DNA of 64,000 nucleotides from Mesorhizobium sp. GbtcB19 (GTDB lineage: Bacteria; Pseudomonadota; Alphaproteobacteria; Rhizobiales; Rhizobiaceae). The notes beneath the pieces were generated by a model that worked only from the letters and a program-made list of their open reading frames with translations, was not told where the DNA came from and did no database searches. The stretch spans positions 96,021 through 160,020 of the forward strand of contig NZ_JAGXJY010000014.1 of NCBI RefSeq assembly GCF_019091085.1, given 5' to 3'. The stretch's first letter is position 1. Each line of letters begins with the position of its first letter. Shown one piece after another: positions 50,456 to 58,701 of the stretch. A program made the translations under genes and the position numbers.

Positions 50456-52315
50456 CTACGTTGGTCGTTTCTTCGATTTCTTGTTCTTTGCCGGCCCTGG
50501 CTTGTCGAATTTCGGCTTGGCTGGCTTACCGGATTTGCCAGCCCATGGCTTTGCTTCGAATGGCGTGCGCTGATCGGCCGGCGCGCGCTTCTCGAACTTC
50601 GGCTTGTGAGCGGCGCTCTGGTCGAAAGCCCGCTTGCCGCGATGCGGTTTCTTGTCCGGCTTCGGCGGCTGGTAGCCGGCGCGCGACAAATCGGGCGTGC
50701 CGTCGATCCGCCTGACCGCGATGTTGCCCTGCAGCTTGCGGTCGGGGCCGATCGCGGCGAGGAAGCGGTCGGCCCAGTCGGCGGCGATCTGCACGAAGGT
50801 CTCTTCCGGCTGCATCTTGATGGCGCCGATCTCGCGCTTGGACATGCCGGCAGTGCGGCACAGCATTGGGATCAGCCAGCGCGGCTCGGCATTCTGGCGG
50901 CGGCCGACCGACAGCGAAAACCAGACGCTGTCGCCGAAATCGTCGCGGCGGGCGGGGGCCTCGTCGCTGCGTGTGAATTTCTCGCGCGACGGTGCGAAAG
51001 GCGCGACTTCGAGCAGGTCCTCGGGCGCCGAGCGGCTGGAGCGGCAGAGCCGCACGAAGGCCGCGGCCACCTGTTCGGCGCCATGCTTTTCCAGCAGCAT
51101 GTCGATAAAACCGCGTTCTTCCTCGCGCACCGGTTCGTCGAAGGCCGCGTCGGCCAGGATGCGCTCGTCGTCGCGGCGCAGCACGTCGTCGGCCGAGGGC
51201 GGGCTTGCCCAGGTGGCGGTCAGCTTGGCGTTCTGCAGGAGGCGTTCGGTGCGTCTGCGGGCATTGTTCGGCACGATCAGCGCGCTCACCCCTTTTCGTC
51301 CGGCGCGCCCCGTGCGACCGCTGCGATGCAGCAGCGTCTCCGGGTTGGTCGGCAGGTCGGCGTGGACGACGAGATCGAGATTGGGCAGGTCGATGCCGCG
51401 CGCCGCGACATCCGTCGCGATACACACCCGGGCGCGGCCGTCGCGCATCGCCTGCAGCGCATGGCTGCGCTCGTTCTGGCTGAGCTCGCCGGACAGCGCG
51501 ACGACGGAGAAATTGCGGTTGTTGAAGCGCGCCGTCAGGTGGTTGACGGCCGCGCGCGTGTTGCAGAACACCAGCGCGTTCTTCGCTTCATAGTAGCGCA
51601 GCACATTGATGATGGCGTTCTCGCGATCGGCCTGGGCGACGTTCAGCGCCCGGTATTCGATGTCGAGATGCTGCTTTTCCTCGCCGGCGGCCGAGATGCG
51701 CACCGCATCGCGCTGATAACCTTGGGCGAGCGTTGCGATGGCGCGTGGCACGGTTGCCGAGAACATCAGCGTGCGGCGCTCGGCGGGCGCTGCGTCGAGG
51801 ATGAATTCGAGGTCCTCGCGAAAACCGAGATCGAGCATCTCGTCGGCTTCGTCCAGCACCACGGCCTTGATCGCCGACATGTCGAGCGATTGCCGCGTGA
51901 TGTGGTCGCGCAGCCGGCCGGGCGTGCCGACGACGATATGGGCGCCGCGTTCCAGCGCCCGCCGCTCGGTGCGCATGTCCATGCCGCCAACGCAGGAGGC
52001 TATCTGCGCGCCGGTCAACTCGTAGAGCCATTCGAGTTCGCGCCGCACCTGCAGGGCAAGCTCGCGCGTCGGCGCCACGATCAGTCCCAGCGGAGCACCG
52101 GCCTCGGCAAAACGCTCAGCGCCCCCAAGCAAGGTCGGCGCCACGGCAAGGCCGAAGGCGACGGTCTTGCCGGACCCGGTCTGCGCCGACACCAGCGCGT
52201 CGGCCTCGCCGAGCTCCGGCCCCAGCACCGCCTTCTGCACCGGCGTCAGCGCCGCATAACCGCGCTTTTCCAGCGCCTCTGCCAGCGCAGGAACAATCGT
52301 TTCGAAACTGGACAT
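50456..52315 (-). CDS. DEAD-box RNA helicase (DbpA/CsdA-like)
   Basis: 619 residues. Motif I is AQTGSGKT (44-51), Ia PTRELALQ, II DEAD (153-156), III SAT (184-186), VI HRSGRTGRAGRKG. A DbpA-type RNA-binding domain lies at about 470-545 (VWFSLSVGRRQNAEPRWLIPML, GAIKMQPEETFVQI). A basic Lys/Pro-rich tail closes the protein (KKPHRGKRAF, KNKKSKKRPT). It is probably a ribosome-assembly or mRNA-remodelling helicase. The start ATG at 52315 matches the family; longer upstream open frame belongs to the R5 repeat. Confidence 0.94.
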   Translation of the reverse strand: MSSFETIVPALAEALEKRGYAALTPVQKAVLGPELGEADALVSAQTGSGKTVAFGLAVAPTLLGGAERFAEAGAPLGLIVAPTRELALQVRRELEWLYELTGAQIASCVGGMDMRTERRALERGAHIVVGTPGRLRDHITRQSLDMSAIKAVVLDEADEMLDLGFREDLEFILDAAPAERRTLMFSATVPRAIATLAQGYQRDAVRISAAGEEKQHLDIEYRALNVAQADRENAIINVLRYYEAKNALVFCNTRAAVNHLTARFNNRNFSVVALSGELSQNERSHALQAMRDGRARVCIATDVAARGIDLPNLDLVVHADLPTNPETLLHRSGRTGRAGRKGVSALIVPNNARRRTERLLQNAKLTATWASPPSADDVLRRDDERILADAAFDEPVREEERGFIDMLLEKHGAEQVAAAFVRLCRSSRSAPEDLLEVAPFAPSREKFTRSDEAPARRDDFGDSVWFSLSVGRRQNAEPRWLIPMLCRTAGMSKREIGAIKMQPEETFVQIAADWADRFLAAIGPDRKLQGNIAVRRIDGTPDLSRAGYQPPKPDKKPHRGKRAFDQSAAHKPKFEKRAPADQRTPFEAKPWAGKSGKPAKPKFDKPGPAKNKKSKKRPT

Positions 52316-52440
52316 TCTTCTCTTTCGGAATTCGGGGTTCTGCGCTCGTCGCGGAGCACAAGGCCGGCACTGCGCCAGCCAAACGGTATTTGGGCGTTCG
52401 TACTTCTTGCGGCCGATATTGTACAGGGCAAGCGGCACCG

Positions 52441-52624
52441 CCTTTCCCTTCTCCCCTTGTGGGAGAAGGTGGATCGGCGCGATAGCGCCGAGACGGATGA
52501 GGGGTGTTCCAGCGGAGTGAGACGCTGAAAAGCTGGCGTTCGATTCTTCACCGCCGCGATCCTTCCAGCACCCCTCATCCGGCCGCTTCGCGGCCACCTT
52601 CTCCCACAAGGGGAGAAGGGAAAG
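52441..52624. repeat. R5 dispersed repeat, inverted pair
   Basis: CCCTTCTCCCCTTGTGGGAGAAGG, then GGATGAGGGGTG, and the reverse complement CACCCCTCATCC, then CACCTTCTCCCACAAGGGGAGAAGGG. It lies upstream of the helicase gene. Confidence 0.85.
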
Positions 52625-52843
52625 TCGCCGCCAATTGACTCTTTCATCAAACCGCGTAAAAGCCCGCTTCGAACGGGATCGTCTTTCGATGCGCGGCCTT
52701 TTGATGGCTCTTCTTGCATTCGACGCCCCCAGCCACAATGTAACGCATTGGGCTGGGCGCTTAGACGCGTCCGTCCGTTCCAGCAAAACTACGGCCAAAA
52801 CCACCACCAAAACGGTGTGATTCCCTTGGCCTAACCACCCTCT
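52625..52843. other. spacer before the asd leader hairpins
   Basis: No gene seen. It should contain the asd promoter; a short Lys/Thr-rich open frame on the plus strand near 52.75 kb (AKTTTKTV end) is unconvincing. Confidence 0.35.
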
Positions 52844-52860
52844 CCCGGGTCCGGCCCGGG
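52844..52860 (+). promoter_or_regulatory. GC-rich hairpin in the asd leader
   Basis: CCCGGG-TCCGG-CCCGGG, a perfect 6-bp stem directly before the terminator-like hairpin. The two could form parts of an attenuator; no leader peptide rich in Lys, Thr or Met was confirmed. Confidence 0.35.
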
Positions 52861-52865
52861 GGACG

Positions 52866-52891
52866 AAACCCGCATGAGGCCGGCGGGTTTT
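52866..52891 (+). terminator. terminator-like hairpin upstream of asd
   Basis: AAACCCGC and GCGGGTTT form an 8-bp stem followed by TTCTCC. It ends 38 bases before the asd start, so it either closes a short upstream transcript or works as an attenuator. Confidence 0.5.
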
Positions 52892-52928
52892 CTCCAACAA
52901 CCAAGCGGAGAGGGACAGGAGATATCAG

Positions 52929-53963
52929 ATGAGTTTCAAGGTTGCGGTAGTCGGCGCCACGGGCAATGTGGGCCGCGAAATGCTCAACATTCTGGACGAG
53001 CGCGGCTTCCCGGTGAGCGAGGTCGTGGCGCTGGCGTCGCGGCGAAGCCAGGGCACCGAGGTGTCCTTCGGCGATCGCACGCTGAAGGTGAAGGCGCTCG
53101 ACCAGTATGACTTTTCCGACACCGACATCTGCGTCATGTCGGCCGGCGGCAACGTCTCCAAGGAATGGTCGCCGAAGATCGGCAAGCAGGGTTGTGTCGT
53201 CATCGATAATTCGTCGGCCTTCCGCTACGACCAGGACGTGCCGCTGATCGTGCCGGAGGTGAACCCGGACGCGATCTCGCTGTTCACGCGCAAGAACATC
53301 ATCGCCAACCCGAACTGCTCGACGGCGCAGCTGGTCGTGGCGCTGAAGCCGCTGCACGACGTCGCCACCATCAAGCGCGTCGTCGTCGCCACCTACCAGT
53401 CGGTGTCCGGCGCCGGCAAGGAAGGCATGGACGAGCTCTTCACCCAGACCCGCGCGGTGTTCGTCGCCGACCAGGTCGACGTCAAGAAGTTCACCAAGCG
53501 CATCGCCTTCAACGTCATTCCGCATATCGACGTCTTCCTCGACGACGGCTTCACCAAGGAAGAGTGGAAGATGGTCGCCGAGACCAAGAAGATGCTCGAT
53601 CCCAAGATCAAGCTGACGGCGACCTGCGTGCGCGTGCCGGTGTTCATCGGCCATTCGGAAGCGGTCAACATCGAGTTCGAAAAGCCGATCACCGCCGACG
53701 AGGCGCGCGACATCCTGCGCGAGGCGCCCGGATGCCAGGTGCTCGATAAGCGCGAGAATGGCGGCTACATCACGCCGCTGGAATCGGCCGGCGAGGACGC
53801 CACCTTCATCTCGCGCATCCGCGAGGACTCGACCGTCGACAATGGCCTGTCGATGTGGGTCGTCTCCGACAATCTGCGCAAGGGCGCGGCGCTCAACGCG
53901 GTGCAGATCGCGGAATTACTGGTCGAGCGCGGCCTGATCCAGCCGAAGAAGAAGGCGGCCTGA
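52929..53963 (+). CDS. asd: aspartate-semialdehyde dehydrogenase
   Basis: 344 residues. The NADP-binding loop is VVGATGNVGREML (8-20), the catalytic cysteine is C130 in NPNCST, and QSVSGAGKEGMDEL and the C-terminal VVSDNLRKGAALNAVQIAELL are diagnostic. It makes aspartate semialdehyde for lysine/diaminopimelate, threonine and methionine. The ribosome-binding site GGACAGGAG is clear. The stop codon lies inside the first unit of a 103-bp tandem duplication. Confidence 0.97.
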   Translation: MSFKVAVVGATGNVGREMLNILDERGFPVSEVVALASRRSQGTEVSFGDRTLKVKALDQYDFSDTDICVMSAGGNVSKEWSPKIGKQGCVVIDNSSAFRYDQDVPLIVPEVNPDAISLFTRKNIIANPNCSTAQLVVALKPLHDVATIKRVVVATYQSVSGAGKEGMDELFTQTRAVFVADQVDVKKFTKRIAFNVIPHIDVFLDDGFTKEEWKMVAETKKMLDPKIKLTATCVRVPVFIGHSEAVNIEFEKPITADEARDILREAPGCQVLDKRENGGYITPLESAGEDATFISRIREDSTVDNGLSMWVVSDNLRKGAALNAVQIAELLVERGLIQPKKKAA

Positions 53964-54167
53964 CGGCTGTTTGATTAGCGCTCACGGGCCGTATCGCCGC
54001 TGCCGCGGCTGGCCCTCCGCGAGGGCGCCGGACGACCGGCGGCCCGCGGTCGCGGGCTCGGCCTGACGGCTGTTTGTTTTCGCTCACGGGCCGTATCGCC
54101 GCTGCCGCGGCTGGCCCTCCGCGGGGGGCGCCGGACGACCGGCGGCCCGCGGTCGCGGGCTCGGCCT
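53962..54167. repeat. 103-bp tandem duplication at the end of asd
   Basis: Two almost identical units in direct order, each starting GACGGCTGTTTG and ending GGTCGCGGGCTCGGCCT; each is very GC-rich with internal palindromes (GCCGCTGCCGCGGC, CCGGCGGCCCGCGG). The preceding CGGCCT that overlaps the asd stop is also duplicated. Confidence 0.85.
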
Positions 54168-54183
54168 ACGGCCGGGGCGCTTC

Positions 54184-54240
54184 TTCCTTCTCCCCGTTTA
54201 CGGGGAGAAGGTGCCCGAAGGGCGGATGAGGGGCAGCGCC
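54184..54240. repeat. R5 dispersed repeat, single copy
   Basis: CTTCTCCCCGTTTACGGGGA, then GAAGG..GGGCGGATGAGGGGC; it belongs to the same family as the pair near 52.5 kb and ends at the next gene. Confidence 0.7.
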
Positions 54241-54243
54241 GGC

Positions 54244-54696
54244 ATGTCCAGTTTTCCTCAAGTCGCAATACGCCCCGCCATCGCTTCCGACGCCGCCGCC
54301 ATCGCGACCATGATGCGCGCGTCGCTCAACGCCTTCGCTTGGATGCCGGTCCTGCACACGCCGGAGGAAGACCTCTTCTTCATCCGCGACATCCTGCTCC
54401 CCAATCAGCAAGTGACTGTGGCCGTCGCCGGCGAACCCATCGTCGGCTTCATCGCCGTCGACGGCGATTGGGTCGAGCAGCTCTACCTCGATCCCGCCCG
54501 GACAGGGCAAGGCATCGGCAGCCGGCTGCTTGACCAGGCCACGGCCGACATGCCGCTCATCAGGCTCCACTGCTTCCAGGCCAACACCGGCGCGCGGCGG
54601 TTCTACGAACGCCATGGTTTTCGCGCCGAAGCCTTCGGCGACGGCTCGACCAACGAGGAAGGCCTGCCGGATATTCTTTACGTGCTCAGGCGCTGA
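54244..54696 (+). CDS. GNAT-family N-acetyltransferase
   Basis: 150 residues from the ATG at 54244. Motif A is VEQLYLDPARTGQGIGSRLLDQA; LHCFQANTGARRFYERHGFRAEAFGDGS follows. This is a typical small acetyltransferase with an unknown substrate. The frame is open eleven codons further upstream into the R5 repeat, which argues for the internal start. Confidence 0.88.
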   Translation: MSSFPQVAIRPAIASDAAAIATMMRASLNAFAWMPVLHTPEEDLFFIRDILLPNQQVTVAVAGEPIVGFIAVDGDWVEQLYLDPARTGQGIGSRLLDQATADMPLIRLHCFQANTGARRFYERHGFRAEAFGDGSTNEEGLPDILYVLRR

Positions 54697-54698
54697 GT

Positions 54699-55106
54699 TC
54701 AGGCGCCGCTTTCGGTCGCCAGTTCGCGCAAGATGGTGAGTGCCTCCTCCGCCCGCTCCGCCGGCACGAACAGATGGTCGTGATAGAAGGCCGAGACCGG
54801 ATTGACGCCCATGCCGGCTGCCGCGAGCCGCGTCGTGATGGCGGCGAGGAAGCCGACGGCTTCCAACGAGGAGTGGATGTCGAGCGTGATCATCCGGCAG
54901 CGGAACGTGCCGGCGAGGGCGGCCGCCTTCGCCTCGTCCTCCGTCACGATCAGCGTCAGGCCCTCGCGCTCGATGAAGCGCATGACCGGCTCCGGACCCT
55001 CCGGCAAGGAAACTCCGGGCGGCAAGGTCGTAAAGACATAGACTTCCGGGTGAAGCTGCGGCGTCATCGATGCCAGCAGCTTTTGCAGGTCCGTCTCGCC
55101 GCTCAT
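54699..55106 (-). CDS. ACT-domain protein (COG3602-like)
   Basis: 135 residues from the ATG at 55106 with AAGGGA upstream. LLASMTPQLHPEVYVFTTLPPG and LDIHSSLEAVGFLAAITTRLAAAGMGVNPVSAFYHDHLFVPAERAEEAL form two ACT-like units, a fold that usually senses amino acids. No enzyme domain is attached. Such proteins are common in Rhizobiales and of unknown role. Confidence 0.85.
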   Translation of the reverse strand: MSGETDLQKLLASMTPQLHPEVYVFTTLPPGVSLPEGPEPVMRFIEREGLTLIVTEDEAKAAALAGTFRCRMITLDIHSSLEAVGFLAAITTRLAAAGMGVNPVSAFYHDHLFVPAERAEEALTILRELATESGA

Positions 55107-55261
55107 GTCTCGTCCCTTCATGTGGTGCTTCGCGACGTTCTCGACAGTCCTGCTCGAAACGTCAACGGTCCGACGCTTTGACGACATGGCGATGTCGCTC
55201 GCGGCTGAGTCAGGAGTTCGTTATCGCCGTAGAAACATAACGGCTTGCAAAGGTTCACCCG

Positions 55262-56167
55262 ATGATCGTCCGACCGCGCCCGACATTCCTGCAGCTGTTC
55301 TTCATCATGCGTGGCTCGGTGGTGCCGCGCATCCTGCCGCAGATTTTCGGCTTCGCCATCTATGCGACGGTCATCCTGGTGCTGGCGCGGCACTTCCAGC
55401 TTGATCTCAGCGCCTTCAACATCACGCCCTTCGGGCTCGTCGGCGTGACGCTGTCGATCTATCTGTCGTTCCGCAACAACGCCGCCTATGACCGCTGGTG
55501 GGAAGCCCGCAAGCTCTGGGGCGCGTTGGTCTTCGAGATCCGCAATCTGTCGCGCGCCACCACCAGCCTGATCGGTGACCGCACCGAGCAGCGCGCGCTG
55601 TTGATGGAGGCGCTTGGCTTCTGCCATCTGCTGCGCGGGCAGTTGCGCCGCATCGACGGCAAGGAAGACGCCCGCGCCTTTATCGGCGACGCGGTCGACA
55701 AGGCAGCCGCCCGCACCAACCCGGCCGACGACATGGTCCGGCGCATGGGCCGGCGCGCCAATGCGCGGCGCGAGGCCGGCGCGCTCGATCCGATCTGCTT
55801 CCGCATCCTCGACGAAAGGCTGGCCGCGATCGCCGCCATCCAGGCCGGCTGCGAGCGCATCGCCGGCACGCCCCTGCCTTTCGCCTATACGCTCCTGGTG
55901 CACCGCACGGCCTATGTCGTCTGCCTGCTTCTGCCGATCGGCCTGGTTTCGACCACGGGCTGGGCGACGCCGCTGTTCACGGCGCTGATCGCCTACACCT
56001 TCTTCGGGCTCGACGCGTTGTCGGAAGAGCTGGAGGACCCGTTCGGCGTCGAGGCCAACGACCTTGCGCTGGATGGGCTCTGCCGCGTCTGCGAGATCTC
56101 CGTGTTCGAGGCGCTGGACGAGACGCCGCCGAAGATGATCGCGGCCGACAAGTTTTACTTCTCGTAG
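55262..56167 (+). CDS. bestrophin-family (UPF0187) ion channel protein
   Basis: 301 residues. VGVTLSIYLSFRNNAAYDRWWEARKLWG is the diagnostic block of bacterial bestrophins, with hydrophobic segments near 25-43 and 52-70 and a pair around 215-250. FFGLDALSEELEDPFGVEANDLAL is the C-terminal signature, containing the acidic cluster. Homologues form pentameric ion channels (cation-selective in Klebsiella). The role here is unknown. Confidence 0.92.
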   Translation: MIVRPRPTFLQLFFIMRGSVVPRILPQIFGFAIYATVILVLARHFQLDLSAFNITPFGLVGVTLSIYLSFRNNAAYDRWWEARKLWGALVFEIRNLSRATTSLIGDRTEQRALLMEALGFCHLLRGQLRRIDGKEDARAFIGDAVDKAAARTNPADDMVRRMGRRANARREAGALDPICFRILDERLAAIAAIQAGCERIAGTPLPFAYTLLVHRTAYVVCLLLPIGLVSTTGWATPLFTALIAYTFFGLDALSEELEDPFGVEANDLALDGLCRVCEISVFEALDETPPKMIAADKFYFS

Positions 56168-56176
56168 CAACAGGCA

Positions 56177-56378
56177 ACTTCGTCATCCTAGGGCGAAGCA
56201 AGGAGCGAAGCGACGCGCGCAGACCCTAGGATCCATGCCGTGACGTGCGTGATAGGCAAAGCGGGCCAAGGCCAGGCACCTGTTTCACCGCGGATGGGAA
56301 CGCTTGTTCTGAGCCGCTGCAATCTTCGGCTGAGATCACGGCATGGATCCTTGGGTCAAGTCCAAGGATGACGAAGAA
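56177..56378. repeat. R4 dispersed repeat, inverted pair
   Basis: TTCGTCATCCTAGGGCGAAG, then GCGCGCAGACCCTAGGATCCATGCCGTGAC and the reversed CACGGCATGGATCCTTGGG, then AAGGATGACGAAG; the element fills most of the gap before the DoxX gene. Confidence 0.8.
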
Positions 56379-56489
56379 CAGTTGCGCCCGCGCCGAAAAA
56401 ACCGCAGCCATGTAGGATCGCGGTCCGTTCCCCCGTCCTTGGATCGAACCGGCACATAGCCGGCATTCGAAACCTTGGAGGGAACATCC

Positions 56490-56900
56490 ATGAGCATTTC
56501 CGAAGCCGCGCCTGCTTCAAAAGGCGCTCTGTGGACCGGGCGCGCGCTCAGCGCCGTCGTGGTCCTGTTCATGATTTTCGACGGCGTCATCAAGTTGCCG
56601 CCGCTGGACATCGTCACGCAGACGATGACCGAGCTCGGCTGGCCGGCCGATGCCAATGTCGCGCGCCTGATCGGGGTCATCGGCCTGATCTCGACCGCGC
56701 TCTATGCTCTGCCGCGGACCTCGGTGCTCGGCGCCATCCTGCTCACCGCCTATATGGGCGGCGCGATCTCGACCCATGTGCGGATCGGCAACCCGCTCTT
56801 CTCGCACACACTGTTCGGCGTCTATCTCGGCGTTGTCCTGTGGGGCGGCCTCTATCTGCGTGACCAAAGAGTGCGGGCGCTGATCCCGTTCAGCCGCTAA
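56490..56900 (+). CDS. DoxX-family membrane protein
   Basis: 136 residues with four hydrophobic segments (about 18-36, 55-75, 78-96, 105-125). LWTGRALSAVVVLFMIFDGVIKL and AILLTAYMGGAISTHVRIG are typical of the DoxX-like group. The ATG at 56490 has GGAGGG upstream. The role is unknown; members often sit with lipid- or quinone-related genes. The SRPBCC gene follows after 15 bases. Confidence 0.88.
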   Translation: MSISEAAPASKGALWTGRALSAVVVLFMIFDGVIKLPPLDIVTQTMTELGWPADANVARLIGVIGLISTALYALPRTSVLGAILLTAYMGGAISTHVRIGNPLFSHTLFGVYLGVVLWGGLYLRDQRVRALIPFSR

Positions 56901-56915
56901 GCGAAGGAGAATACG

Positions 56916-57443
56916 ATGCTCACCACCATCCTCATTGTCCTCGTTCTCATCATCGCCGCCGTGCTGGTCTACGCCGCGACGCGGCCGAACGATTTCGTGG
57001 TCACCCGTTCGACCACCATCAAGGCGCCGGCCGAAGCGATCTTTCCGCTGATCAACGATTTCAAGCGCTGGCCGGAATGGTCGCCCTTCGAAAAACTCGA
57101 CCCTGAGATGCAGCGCACGCTTTCCGGCGCCGACAGCGGCAAGGGCGCGGCCTATGCCTGGGAAGGCAATTCCAAGGCCGGCAAGGGCCGCATGGAGATC
57201 ACCGGTTCGGTGCTGTCATCGCGGGTCGCGCTGAAGCTCGATTTCGAAAAGCCGTTCCGCGCCAACAACAGCGTCGATTTCTCGCTCTCGCCGTCCGGCG
57301 ACGGCACGACGGTCACCTGGGCCATGCGGGGCGCGAGGCCGTTCATCGCCAAGCTGATGGGCCTGTTCATGGATTTCGACAGCCTGATCGGCAAGGAGTT
57401 CGAGGCTGGCCTCGATAATCTGAAACGCGCCACCGAGCGCTGA
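56916..57443 (+). CDS. membrane-anchored SRPBCC/polyketide-cyclase-like protein
   Basis: 175 residues. A single N-terminal transmembrane helix (LTTILIVLVLIIAAVLVYAAT) is followed by a START-like domain: TTIKAPAEAIFPLINDFKRWPEWSPFEKLDPEM and VTWAMRGARPFIAKLMGLFMDFDSLIGKEFEAGL. The layout matches the K(+)-independent SRPBCC group often paired with DoxX or regulators. It is in one operon with the DoxX gene. Confidence 0.9.
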   Translation: MLTTILIVLVLIIAAVLVYAATRPNDFVVTRSTTIKAPAEAIFPLINDFKRWPEWSPFEKLDPEMQRTLSGADSGKGAAYAWEGNSKAGKGRMEITGSVLSSRVALKLDFEKPFRANNSVDFSLSPSGDGTTVTWAMRGARPFIAKLMGLFMDFDSLIGKEFEAGLDNLKRATER

Positions 57444-57588
57444 AAACCGAGCGATTTCAAATACCTGATGGCATGATCAGGACGTTGGCCGGCGCCGGGC
57501 CGGCCAATCTTCGTTGTTCCAGGGATCAAATTAGCCGTCTGCGAGTTTAGACCACGGCGGCGAGACGGCGCGTGAGAGAGGAACAGCA

Positions 57589-57852
57589 ATGAACAAAGCA
57601 ATTACCATTCTGGTGCTGACCATGGCCTTGGGCGCCTGTTCGCAGACGGAAAAGGGCGCCGCGATCGGCGGCCTGGGCGGCGCGGCGGTCGGCGCGGCCG
57701 TTGCCAACAATCCGGTGCAGGGCGCGGTGGTCGGCGGCGCGGTCGGCGCGGTCGCCGGCGCGTTGATCGGCCATGCCAGCGAAAGCGGCCAGTGCCGCTA
57801 TCGCGACCGTTACGGTCGCGTCTATGTGGCGCGCTGCCCGTCCGGCTACTGA
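57589..57852 (+). CDS. glycine-zipper lipoprotein
   Basis: 87 residues. The signal peptide ends in the lipobox LGAC with lipidation at C17. Residues about 24-62 form a glycine zipper (GAAIGGLGGAAVGAAVANN, GAVVGGAVGAVAGALIGHA), a membrane-inserting repeat. The C-terminus CRYRDRYGRVYVARCPSGY has two cysteines and is shared with many rhizobial outer-membrane lipoproteins of the OmpA/YMGG type. Probably a small envelope lipoprotein. Confidence 0.88.
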   Translation: MNKAITILVLTMALGACSQTEKGAAIGGLGGAAVGAAVANNPVQGAVVGGAVGAVAGALIGHASESGQCRYRDRYGRVYVARCPSGY

Positions 57853-57874
57853 GACGTCGGGCTGATCCAAAGAA

Positions 57875-57899
57875 AAACGGCGGGCAATGCCCGCCGTTT
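57875..57899 (-). terminator. terminator of the ffh-aroQ-rpsP operon
   Basis: AAACGGCGGGC-AAT-GCCCGCCGTTT, an 11-bp perfect stem; on the minus strand it ends in TTTTTCTTT. It lies between convergent genes and may also stop the lipoprotein transcript. Confidence 0.8.
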
Positions 57900-57923
57900 G
57901 TGTAAGCCAAGAATGACCCGCGA

Positions 57924-58319
57924 TTACTCGGCGGTGGCGGCTTCGGCCGGAGCGGCGGTCGCCGCGGCGGCAGCGGCAGCGGCGTCTTCCTGAGCCTTCT
58001 TCAGCAGCGCGGCGCGTTCCTGCGCCTTCTTGCCGGGCAGCGCCTTGTTCGGGTTCGAGCGGGCTTCGCGCTTGGCGAGGCCGGCCTCGTCGAGGAAGCG
58101 CAGCACGCGGTCGGTCGGCTGGGCGCCGTGCGACAGCCAGTGCTTGACGCGCTCGGCGTCGACCTTGACGCGCTCGCCGTCCTTCGGCAGCAGCGGGTTC
58201 CACGAGCCCAGCGACTCGATGAAACGGCCGTCACGCGGCGACCGGGCGTCGGCGACGACGACGTGGTAGTAAGGACGCTTCTTCGAGCCCGCACGGGCCA
58301 GTCTGATCTTCAGTGCCAT
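57924..58319 (-). CDS. rpsP: 30S ribosomal protein S16
   Basis: 131 residues. ALKIRLARAGSKKRPYYHVVVADARSPRDGRFIESLGSWNPL is unmistakable S16. The C-terminal about 45 residues are an Ala-rich extension (EDAAAAAAAATAAPAEAA), usual in Rhizobiales. It is the last gene of the ffh-chorismate mutase-rpsP unit. Confidence 0.98.
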   Translation of the reverse strand: MALKIRLARAGSKKRPYYHVVVADARSPRDGRFIESLGSWNPLLPKDGERVKVDAERVKHWLSHGAQPTDRVLRFLDEAGLAKREARSNPNKALPGKKAQERAALLKKAQEDAAAAAAAATAAPAEAATAE

Positions 58320-58367
58320 TCTTTTCTCCTAAAAGCTCTGATTTTTCGTTCATTAACTCCCGGCCAA

Positions 58368-58676
58368 TTAGCCGGCTTTTGCAGCGCCGTTGTTGGCGGC
58401 GATCTGTTCGTGGTGGCGGATGACCTCGCGGACGACGAAGTTCAAAAACTTCTCCGCGAAATCGGGATCGAGATTCGCATCCTTTGCCAGCTGGCGAAGG
58501 CGGGCGATCTGCTGCTGCTCGCGCGCCGGATCGGCGGGCGGCAGGCCATGCTCGGCCTTGAGAACACCGACCGCCTTCGTACAGCGGAAGCGCTCGGCCA
58601 GCATATGGATGAGGGCGGCGTCGATGTTGTCGATCGAAGCGCGGTAGCCAGCCAGGATGGCGCGTGCATCGGCCAT
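58368..58676 (-). CDS. chorismate mutase, AroQ class
   Basis: 102 residues, all helical, matching a monofunctional AroQ-type chorismate mutase: YRASIDNIDAALIHMLAERFRCTKAVGVLKAEHGLPPADPAREQQQI, with the basic and acidic active-site residues of the first helix (R, D) kept. It converts chorismate to prephenate for phenylalanine and tyrosine. The ATG at 58676 has AGGAGAAAG upstream; an ATG 18 bases earlier is also possible. Its place between ffh and rpsP is conserved in Rhizobiales. Confidence 0.92.
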   Translation of the reverse strand: MADARAILAGYRASIDNIDAALIHMLAERFRCTKAVGVLKAEHGLPPADPAREQQQIARLRQLAKDANLDPDFAEKFLNFVVREVIRHHEQIAANNGAAKAG

Positions 58677-58701
58677 GTCTTTCTCCTCGTTCATCGCCCC
58701 C

